Origin: Syntrophaceae bacterium CG2_30_49_12
GTDB taxonomy: Bacteria > Desulfobacterota > Syntrophia > Syntrophales > CG2-30-49-12
NCBI GenBank assembly: GCA_001873675.1
Contig: MNZP01000003.1
Location: forward strand, 1-6,188
Direction of reading: 5' to 3'
Length of the DNA: 6,188 nucleotides
Positions 1 to 3,678 of the stretch are shown piece after piece. The notes below the pieces were generated by a model. That model saw nothing but the letters and a program-made list of their open reading frames with translations, made no database searches and was not told where the DNA came from. A program made the position numbers and the translations under genes. Position 1 is the first letter of the stretch. Every line of letters begins with the position of its first letter.

Positions 1-39
1 CCTTCCCCTACAAAACCTGTTCTTTACATTCAGGAATCG

Positions 40-124
40 GGAGGGGTTCCCGAGCGGCCAAAGGGAGCAGACTGTAAATCTGCCGGTGTAGCCTTCGGAG
101 GTTCGAATCCTCCCCCCTCCACCA
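40..124 (+). tRNA. tRNA-Tyr (anticodon GUA)
   Basis: Class II tRNA with a full cloverleaf. Acceptor strand GGAGGGG (40-46) pairs with CCCCTCC (114-120), followed by discriminator A121 and an encoded CCA (122-124). The anticodon stem GCAGA/TCTGC (67-71/79-83) encloses loop CTGTAAA with anticodon GTA at 74-76, which reads Tyr codons UAC/UAU. A 13-nt variable region (84-96) is the long arm expected for bacterial tRNA-Tyr. The T arm GGAGG-TTCGAAT-CCTCC (97-113) is perfect. It is the first of three tRNA genes heading the cluster. No convincing promoter is visible in the 39 bases before it, so its transcript may begin outside the window. Confidence 0.98.
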
Positions 125-156
125 TGAGGATGGTACAGTGCCTTTTATTTGCTTGA

Positions 157-232
157 GCGGGAGTAGCTCAGTGGCTAGAGCGTCAGCCTTCCAAGCTGAG
201 GGTCGCGGGTTCGAATCCCGTTTCCCGCTCCA
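157..232 (+). tRNA. tRNA-Gly (anticodon UCC)
   Basis: Standard 76-nt cloverleaf. Acceptor GCGGGAG (157-163) pairs with TTCCCGC (222-228), ending in one G-T wobble. Discriminator T229 is followed by an encoded CCA (230-232). The anticodon stem TCAGC/GCTGA (183-187/195-199) encloses CTTCCAA with anticodon TCC at 190-192, reading glycine GGA/GGG codons. It lies 32 bp after tRNA-Tyr and is probably cut from the same primary transcript. Confidence 0.98.
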
Positions 233-315
233 TTAACTTAAGAGTATAGGAATTTCCATTTTAAATAACTTTAGGCACTTTAAACTTTGCTCACTTTAGA
301 CACTTAACTTAATCT
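233..315 (+). repeat. AT-rich tRNA-Gly/tRNA-Thr spacer with short direct repeats
   Basis: This 83-bp non-coding spacer carries two sets of short direct repeats. TTAACTTAA occurs at 233-241, directly after tRNA-Gly, and again at 304-312, just before tRNA-Thr. ACTTTAGGCACTT (268-280) is repeated with one mismatch as ACTTTAGACACTT (293-305), 25 bp apart. The spacer has no gene and no convincing promoter. The repeats could be slippage duplications or remnants of a small insertion, or chance in AT-rich sequence. Confidence 0.45.
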
Positions 316-388
316 GCCCACGTAGCTCAGTCGGTAGAGCACATCCTTGGTAAGGATGAGGTCACCAGTTCAATCCTGGTCGTGGGCT
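316..388 (+). tRNA. tRNA-Thr (anticodon GGU), no encoded CCA
   Basis: Acceptor GCCCACG (316-322) pairs perfectly with CGTGGGC (381-387), followed by discriminator T388. The next bases are TTT, so the 3' CCA is not encoded and must be added by a CCA-adding enzyme. The anticodon stem CATCC/GGATG (342-346/354-358) encloses TTGGTAA with anticodon GGT at 349-351, reading ACC/ACU. The T arm ACCAG-TTCAATC-CTGGT (364-380) is intact. The gene is 83 bp after tRNA-Gly and only 25 bp before the rpmG start codon. Confidence 0.97.
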
Positions 389-413
389 TTATCTTAGTAA
401 AAGTTGGTTAATC

Positions 414-563
414 ATGAGAAATATCATTACCTTAGCCTGTACGGAATGTAAACAGAGAAATTACACCACAACAAAGAACAAACGGACTATGCAGAATCGT
501 CTTGAATTGAGAAAATATTGCAAATTCTGCCGGGTCCACAAGATTCACAGGGAAACAAAGTAG
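414..563 (+). CDS. rpmG: 50S ribosomal protein L33, zinc-binding (C+) form
   Basis: A 49-residue protein beginning MRNIITLACTECKQRNYTTT and ending at TAG 561-563. L33 is a small basic protein of the large subunit near the E site. The family signature is clear: two CxxC knuckles, C9/C12 and C36/C39, that would bind one zinc, with the basic TKNKR segment (20-24) and the KYCKFCR segment (34-40) between and around them. This marks the zinc-containing C+ type rather than the cysteine-free C- paralogue. The length matches the family. The Shine-Dalgarno signal is weak, but ATG 414 is the only start giving the canonical N-terminus. It lies between tRNA-Thr and tRNA-Trp, 25 and 49 bp away, and is likely released from a mixed tRNA-mRNA transcript. 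Confidence 0.95.
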   Translation: MRNIITLACTECKQRNYTTTKNKRTMQNRLELRKYCKFCRVHKIHRETK

Positions 564-612
564 TTTTACGGTAAGCATTACTTGGAGAATACCTGCGTCG
601 TTGTGCGAAAAA

Positions 613-689
613 AGGCCAGTAGCTCTAATGGATAGAGCGCCGGACTCCAAATCCGGACGTTGGGGGTTCGAGTCCCTCCTGGCCTGCCA
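613..689 (+). tRNA. tRNA-Trp (anticodon CCA)
   Basis: Acceptor AGGCCAG (613-619) pairs with CTGGCCT (679-685), followed by discriminator G686 and an encoded CCA (687-689). The anticodon stem CCGGA/TCCGG (640-644/652-656) encloses CTCCAAA with anticodon CCA at 647-649, reading UGG. The T arm (662-678) has a TTCGAGT loop. A tRNA-Trp between rpmG and secE is a conserved arrangement in several proteobacterial groups. It ends 38 bp before the secE start. Confidence 0.98.
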
Positions 690-727
690 TTTATTTTTAC
701 CTGAAAATAGTTTAATTGGGTTATTCG

Positions 728-931
728 ATGAATAAATTAAGATTAATAGCAGAAAAGATAAAACAGTTCTTGAACGAGGCAAAGATTGAACTAAAGAAGG
801 TGTCATGGCCGGCGCCAAAACAGGCTCTTGCCTCCACGGGAGTGGTCATTGTTGTTGTAATTATCGTTTCCATATTTCTCGGTATTGTTGATTTTGGCCT
901 GACCAAAATAATTAAACTGGTTCTGGGTTAA
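728..931 (+). CDS. secE: Preprotein translocase subunit SecE
   Basis: A 67-residue inner-membrane protein, the small essential subunit that clamps SecY in the SecYEG protein-export channel. An amphipathic N-terminal helix (about residues 5-24) leads into the family motif ELKKVSWP (21-28). One hydrophobic transmembrane segment follows (about 37-57), then a short C-terminal tail. This is the compact single-span SecE found in most bacteria, unlike the three-span E. coli form. ATG 728 is preferred over an in-frame TTG at 716, which would add only four unconserved residues. Neither has a strong Shine-Dalgarno. The stop codon is 4 bp before nusG, so the two are probably translationally coupled. Confidence 0.96.
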   Translation: MNKLRLIAEKIKQFLNEAKIELKKVSWPAPKQALASTGVVIVVVIIVSIFLGIVDFGLTKIIKLVLG

Positions 932-935
932 ATAC

Positions 936-1466
936 ATGGCTTTCAAGTGGTATGTTGTACATACATATTCCGGCTTTGAAAACAAAGTTAAGCTCTCTCT
1001 GCAGGAAAGAATAGAAACGATGGGTATGCAGGCGTACTTTTCGGATATTCTGATACCTGAAGAAGATATCGTAGAACTGGTTTCTGGTGAGAAAAAGACT
1101 TCCAAAAGAAAGTTTTTCCCCGGTTATATACTTGTCAGAATGGAAATGAATGACGATACATGGCATATCGTCAAGGATACTCCCAAAGTGACCGGTTTTA
1201 TCGGTAGTAAGGATAAACCCTCTCCTATACCGGACAAAGATGTGGAAATACTGAAGACCAGAATAGAAGAAGGCACCTTAAAACCCAAGCCTAAATTCAA
1301 GTTCGAAGTTGGAGACCATATAAGGATAATAGACGGCCCATTTATAAACTTTGAAGGGGTTGTTGATGATGTTAAGGTTGAAAAGGGGAAGTTGAGGGTT
1401 ATTGTTAGTATTTTTGGCAGACCAACACCGGTAGAGTTGGATTTTATACAGGTTGTTCAGAGTTGA
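936..1466 (+). CDS. nusG: Transcription termination/antitermination factor NusG
   Basis: A 176-residue general elongation factor that binds the RNA polymerase clamp, suppresses pausing, and through its C-terminal domain contacts Rho or ribosomal protein S10. The N-terminal NGN domain (about 1-108) begins MAFKWYVVHTYSGFENKV and has the conserved FFPGYILVRMEM strand (60-71) followed by the TPKVTGFIG segment (82-90). A lysine/proline-rich linker (about 116-122) leads to the KOW domain (about 124-176), with VGDHIRIIDGPF (125-136) and the conserved SIFGRPTPVELDF (158-170). The length is typical and no insertion domain is present. ATG 936 lies 4 bp after the secE stop, and with only a weak Shine-Dalgarno, initiation probably relies on coupling. 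Confidence 0.98.
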   Translation: MAFKWYVVHTYSGFENKVKLSLQERIETMGMQAYFSDILIPEEDIVELVSGEKKTSKRKFFPGYILVRMEMNDDTWHIVKDTPKVTGFIGSKDKPSPIPDKDVEILKTRIEEGTLKPKPKFKFEVGDHIRIIDGPFINFEGVVDDVKVEKGKLRVIVSIFGRPTPVELDFIQVVQS

Positions 1467-1486
1467 TGTAAGTAAGGAGATCATCA
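1464..1486 (+). promoter_or_regulatory. Possible hairpin over the rplK translation start
   Basis: TGATG (1464-1468, starting at the nusG stop codon) can pair with CATCA (1482-1486, ending at the A of the rplK ATG). The 13-nt loop holds the Shine-Dalgarno. In E. coli and other bacteria L1 represses the rplK-rplA mRNA by binding a leader site that mimics its 23S rRNA target. This small hairpin is in the right place for such a site, but the stem is only 5 bp and I cannot verify an L1 recognition motif. Confidence 0.25.
1474..1480 (+). promoter_or_regulatory. rplK ribosome binding site
   Basis: AAGGAGA lies 5 bases before ATG 1486. It fixes the rplK start at the family N-terminus MAKKI rather than at in-frame upstream codons (from 1453) that would overlap the nusG end. 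Confidence 0.85.
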
Positions 1487-1911
1487 TGGCAAAGAAGATT
1501 ATTGCAAATATAAAACTTCAGATCAACGCAGGTAAAGCAACGCCGTCACCACCTATCGGCCCGGCTCTTGGTCAACATGGTGTTAATATCATGGAGTTCT
1601 GTAAAGCATACAATGCCATGACACAAAAGCAGGAAGGAACAGTTGTTCCCGTGGTTATAACTGTCTACGCCGACCGTTCCTTTACCTTTGTCACCAAAAC
1701 ACCGCCGGCTTCAGTGTTCCTAAAACAGGCAGCCAAAATCGCTAAGGGTTCCGGCGATCCTAAGAGAGAGAAGGTGGGAACGGTGACAAAAGAACAAATC
1801 AGGGAAATTGCTGAATTAAAATACAATGACCTGAATGCTGTTAATATGGAAGGTGCTATAAGAATCGTGGAGGGAACGGCAAAGTCCATGGGAATTGAAA
1901 TAACGGAATAA
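1486..1911 (+). CDS. rplK: 50S ribosomal protein L11
   Basis: A 141-residue protein, the usual L11 length. It binds the GTPase-associated region of 23S rRNA at the base of the L12 stalk and is needed for factor function and RelA activation. The N-terminal domain (1-70) begins MAKKIIANIKLQINAGKATP and carries the thiostrepton-site prolines in PSPPIGPALGQHGVNIMEFC (20-39): P20, P22, P23 and P26. The rRNA-binding C-terminal domain (about 74-141) contains TPPASVFLKQAA (72-83), the KGSGDP loop (87-92) and the closing DLNAVNMEGAIRIVEGTAKS segment (115-134). It starts 19 bp after nusG and ends 20 bp before rplA. No resistance-type change is evident at the drug-site prolines. Confidence 0.99.
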   Translation: MAKKIIANIKLQINAGKATPSPPIGPALGQHGVNIMEFCKAYNAMTQKQEGTVVPVVITVYADRSFTFVTKTPPASVFLKQAAKIAKGSGDPKREKVGTVTKEQIREIAELKYNDLNAVNMEGAIRIVEGTAKSMGIEITE

Positions 1912-1931
1912 TTCCACTTTGAGGTCTTATC

Positions 1932-2627
1932 ATGCATATAGGCAAGACTTTTTTAAAAGCTAAGGAAAAGATTGAGCAGGGGAAACGGTATCCCTTTAGG
2001 GAGGCTGTGGAACTGGTCGTAAGTACGGCAAGGGCAAAATTTGATGAAACCGTAGAGACGGCAATCAAATTGGGTGTAAATCCCCAGCATGCCGACCAAA
2101 TGGTCAGAGGTAGTGTTGTTTTGCCTAATGGTCTGGGCAAATCGGTAAAGGTGCTGGTTTTTGCTAAGGGGGATAAGGAAAAGGAAGCTATGGAAGCAGG
2201 GGCCGATTTGGTCGGCTCTGACGACCTTATTGAAAAGATCAAAGGTGGATGGCTTGAGTTTGACAGGGCGATTGCCACCCCGGATATGATGGGCAGTGTG
2301 GGGAAATTAGGTAAAATATTAGGCCCCAGAGGGTTAATGCCGAATCCAAAGGTAGGCACAGTTACCTTTGATGTAGAAAAGGCTGTCAAAGAACTCAAGG
2401 CCGGCAGGATCGAGTTCCGGGTGGAAAAGGCAGGAATTGTACATTGTCCTGTGGGAAAAGTTTCCTTTGGAGCGGAGAAGTTACAGGAAAATATCGTTGC
2501 CCTTGTAGAGGCGATTATTAAGTTGAAACCGGCATCAAGTAAAGGGATCTATCTTAAAAATATTTCGCTTTCCAGCACTATGGGTCCCGGTGTCAGGGTT
2601 GATCCTCTGGATGTAAAAAATATTTAA
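1932..2627 (+). CDS. rplA: 50S ribosomal protein L1
   Basis: A 231-residue protein forming the mobile L1 stalk that helps eject deacylated tRNA from the E site. In many bacteria it also represses its own operon. Conserved landmarks are KFDETVETAIKLGVNPQHAD (36-55) and QMVRGSVVLPNGLGK (56-70) in domain I, the domain II Rossmann-like region (about 70-160), and the signature GPRGLMPNPKVGTV (131-144). A return to domain I follows (about 160-231), with IEFRVEKAGIVH (160-171) and the TMGPGVRVDP end (216-225). ATG 1932 follows GAGG (1921-1924) at 7 bases. The N-terminus MHIGKTFLKA differs from the common MAK/GKK type but has the normal distance to the conserved core. Confidence 0.98.
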   Translation: MHIGKTFLKAKEKIEQGKRYPFREAVELVVSTARAKFDETVETAIKLGVNPQHADQMVRGSVVLPNGLGKSVKVLVFAKGDKEKEAMEAGADLVGSDDLIEKIKGGWLEFDRAIATPDMMGSVGKLGKILGPRGLMPNPKVGTVTFDVEKAVKELKAGRIEFRVEKAGIVHCPVGKVSFGAEKLQENIVALVEAIIKLKPASSKGIYLKNISLSSTMGPGVRVDPLDVKNI

Positions 2628-2632
2628 AGTGA

Positions 2633-2639
2633 AGGGAGG
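2633..2639 (+). promoter_or_regulatory. Strong ribosome binding site for the TTG start of rplJ
   Basis: AGGGAGG lies 8 bases before TTG 2648. No ATG or GTG in the reading frame sits at a suitable distance, so this signal decides the start. A strong Shine-Dalgarno may compensate for the weak initiation codon. Confidence 0.85.
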
Positions 2640-2647
2640 CTAAGAGA

Positions 2648-3172
2648 TTGGATCGCAGTACAAAAGAGCGAGTTGTTGTAGAACTCCAAGAAAAGATTAA
2701 AGATCTCAGGTTAGCAATTCTTGCTAATTACAGGAACCTGACTGTTGAGAAAATGACTGCTTTGAGAAATGCCCTGCGTAAAACCAACACCAACTTAATG
2801 GTAGTTAAAAATACACTTCTGAGAATTGCCTCGAAGGATACGAATTTTCATGAGTTAGAAGAGTATTTCAAGGGACCATTGACTATTGCCTTAAGTCATG
2901 ACGACGTTGTTGAACCAACCAAATTGTTGGTTGACTTTGCCAAGAAAAATGCCGAGCTTGAAATTAAGGCAGGAATGCTTACGGGAAAGATCTTAAGTAA
3001 AGAACAGATCATTGTGTTGGCCGAATTGCCGGGGCGAGAAGTCCTCTTGGGGAAACTCCTATCTGTTCTGGTGGGAGTTCATAGGGTACTGGTTAGTGTG
3101 CTTAGTGGTGTTCCGAGAAGCTTAGTTTGTGTTCTCGACGCTTATCGAGCAAAAAAAGAATCGGGAAACTAA
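2648..3172 (+). CDS. rplJ: 50S ribosomal protein L10
   Basis: A 174-residue protein that anchors the L7/L12 dimers to 23S rRNA and L11 at the stalk base. The N-terminal rRNA-binding domain (about 1-130) contains ILANYRNLTVEKMTALRNAL (24-43), LMVVKNTLLRIA (50-61), FKGPLTIAL (74-82) and LLVDFAKKN (93-101). The conserved LAELPGREVLLGKLLSVL (124-141) leads into the long C-terminal helix (about 145-170) that binds L12 dimers, ending VCVLDAYRAKK (160-170). The start is an unusual TTG supported by a strong upstream Shine-Dalgarno. It is 20 bp after rplA, too close for a standard L10 autoregulatory leader between them, and 24 bp before rplL. The last codons include a run of seven A (3151-3157). Confidence 0.98.
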   Translation: MDRSTKERVVVELQEKIKDLRLAILANYRNLTVEKMTALRNALRKTNTNLMVVKNTLLRIASKDTNFHELEEYFKGPLTIALSHDDVVEPTKLLVDFAKKNAELEIKAGMLTGKILSKEQIIVLAELPGREVLLGKLLSVLVGVHRVLVSVLSGVPRSLVCVLDAYRAKKESGN

Positions 3173-3179
3173 AACATTC

Positions 3180-3188
3180 AGGAAAGGA
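3180..3188 (+). promoter_or_regulatory. rplL ribosome binding site
   Basis: The purine-rich AGGAAAGGA abuts an in-frame ATG at 3188 but lies 8 bases before the ATG at 3197. Normal spacing therefore selects 3197, giving an N-terminus MATG typical in form for L7/L12. Confidence 0.75.
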
Positions 3189-3196
3189 TGAGAAAA

Positions 3197-3583
3197 ATGG
3201 CAACGGGGATAGCAAAAGAGGATGTTGTAAAGTTTATCGAAGGAATGACGGTTCTCGAGCTTGCAGAGCTCGTCAAGGAACTGGAAACAAAATTTGGCGT
3301 GTCTGCAGCCACACCGGTGGCTGTATCAGCGGTTGCCCCAGGCTCTGAACAGGCAGCGCAGGTTGAAGAACAGACAGAATTTGACACTATCCTGACGGGA
3401 TTTGGTGACCAGAAGATTCAGGTAATTAAGGTCATCAGGGCGATAACAGGTTTAGGGCTTAAAGAAGCAAAGGATCTGGTAGATGGGGTGCCAAAGCCTA
3501 TAAAAGAAGGTATCTCGAAAGGAGAGGCATCTGATATCAAGAAAAAGATAGAAGAGGTCGGGGGAACCGTGGAGATTAAGTAG
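3197..3583 (+). CDS. rplL: 50S ribosomal protein L7/L12
   Basis: A 128-residue acidic stalk protein, present as multiple dimers on L10, which recruits translational GTPases. It has an N-terminal dimerisation domain (about 5-35) including IEGMTVLELAELVKELETKF (14-33). A flexible Ala/Pro/Val-rich hinge follows (about 36-58). The globular C-terminal factor-binding domain (about 61-128) has KIQVIKVIRAITGLGLKEAK (73-92), LVDGVPKPIKEG (94-105) and a GGTVEIK end (122-128). ATG 3197 is preferred over the in-frame ATG 3188, which would add MRK but sits directly on the Shine-Dalgarno. The stop TAG 3581-3583 touches the GC-rich structured spacer before rpoB. In E. coli L12 is made in excess of L10 and RNAP subunits, which depends partly on signals in the rplL-rpoB gap. 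Confidence 0.98.
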   Translation: MATGIAKEDVVKFIEGMTVLELAELVKELETKFGVSAATPVAVSAVAPGSEQAAQVEEQTEFDTILTGFGDQKIQVIKVIRAITGLGLKEAKDLVDGVPKPIKEGISKGEASDIKKKIEEVGGTVEIK

Positions 3584-3590
3584 CCACGAC

Positions 3591-3616
3591 CGGAGGGACG
3601 CGCTCCGTCGCGTCCG
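3591..3616 (+). repeat. GC-rich hairpin A (REP-like unit, forward)
   Basis: A perfect 7-bp stem GGACGCG (3596-3602) with CGCGTCC (3609-3615) and loop CTCCGT. The foot CCGGAG precedes the stem. The flank CGGAG (3591-3595) is also exactly complementary to CTCCG in the loop (3603-3607), so a second, competing stem is possible. The composition is sharply more GC-rich than the flanking genes. Read with hairpin B it looks like one half of an inverted repetitive-element pair. Confidence 0.7.
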
Positions 3617-3620
3617 TTTC

Positions 3621-3647
3621 CTTCGGCCACGACGAAGCGTGGCCCTC
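3621..3647 (-). repeat. GC-rich hairpin B (REP-like unit, inverted)
   Basis: A perfect 7-bp stem GGCCACG (3625-3631) with CGTGGCC (3638-3644) and loop ACGAAG. Read on the minus strand it is GAGGG-CCACG-CTTCGT-CGTGGCC-G, the same layout as hairpin A (GAGGG-ACGCG-CTCCGT-CGCGTCC-G), with different but fully paired stem bases. The flank CTTCG (3621-3625) is complementary to CGAAG (3633-3637). Only a short, interrupted T-tract (CTCTTTATATT) follows on the + strand, so strong intrinsic termination is not expected. Partial attenuation or an RNA-processing role is possible. Confidence 0.7.
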
Positions 3648-3667
3648 TTTATATTAATTCACCATGA

Positions 3668-3673
3668 AAGGTG
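3668..3673 (+). promoter_or_regulatory. rpoB ribosome binding site
   Basis: AAGGTG lies 5 bases before ATG 3679. The in-frame ATG at 3664 is preceded by ATTAATTCACC with no Shine-Dalgarno and would add five residues (MKGDA), so 3679 is the better start. Confidence 0.75.
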
Positions 3674-3678
3674 ATGCT

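Larger units (their letters stand above)
3584..3678 (+). promoter_or_regulatory. rplL-rpoB intergenic structured region
   Basis: This 95-bp gap is the largest between protein genes from secE onward. It holds hairpins A and B, a 9-nt linker GTTTCCTTC (3616-3624), then AT-rich sequence up to rpoB. GCCACGAC occurs at 3583-3590 and again at 3626-3633, so CGTGGC (3638-3643) could also pair with the first copy and enclose the whole element. In E. coli the equivalent gap contains a partial terminator and an RNase III site that lower rpoB expression relative to rplL. The position here suggests a similar role, but no promoter or strong terminator is visible. Confidence 0.5.

Noticed and set aside
23..28. 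TTTACA resembling a -35 box before tRNA-Tyr
   Set aside because: A matching -10 box at normal spacing would fall inside the tRNA gene and none is present.
125..156. Small hairpin GGTA/TGCC (132-135/139-142) followed by TTTTATTT after tRNA-Tyr
   Set aside because: The stem is only 4 bp with a wobble pair, too weak for an intrinsic terminator, and downstream tRNAs are expected to be cotranscribed.
287..315. Possible promoter TTGCTC - 17 bp - TAATCT before tRNA-Thr
   Set aside because: The -10-like box ends right at the tRNA 5' end, so transcription would start inside the tRNA.
432..818. 128-codon minus-strand reading frame across rpmG, tRNA-Trp and secE
   Set aside because: It contains the ARRDSNPQRPDLESGAL-type peptide, a well-known artefact of translating the antisense of a tRNA gene, and it overlaps four real features.
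1856..2398. 180-codon minus-strand reading frame inside rplA
   Set aside because: A shadow of rplA on the opposite strand, with low-complexity Ser/Thr/Pro-rich content and no recognisable domain.
3127..3348. Reading frame overlapping the end of rplJ and start of rplL, reachable by a -1 shift at the A7 run (3151-3157)
   Set aside because: The peptide is Lys/Gly/Arg-rich shadow sequence. rplJ and rplL are both complete in their own frames, and no stimulatory structure follows the A-run.
3625..3653. Hairpin B as a strong intrinsic terminator
   Set aside because: The sequence after the stem is CTCTTTATATT, lacking a continuous T-run, and rpoB needs read-through because no promoter is visible in the gap.
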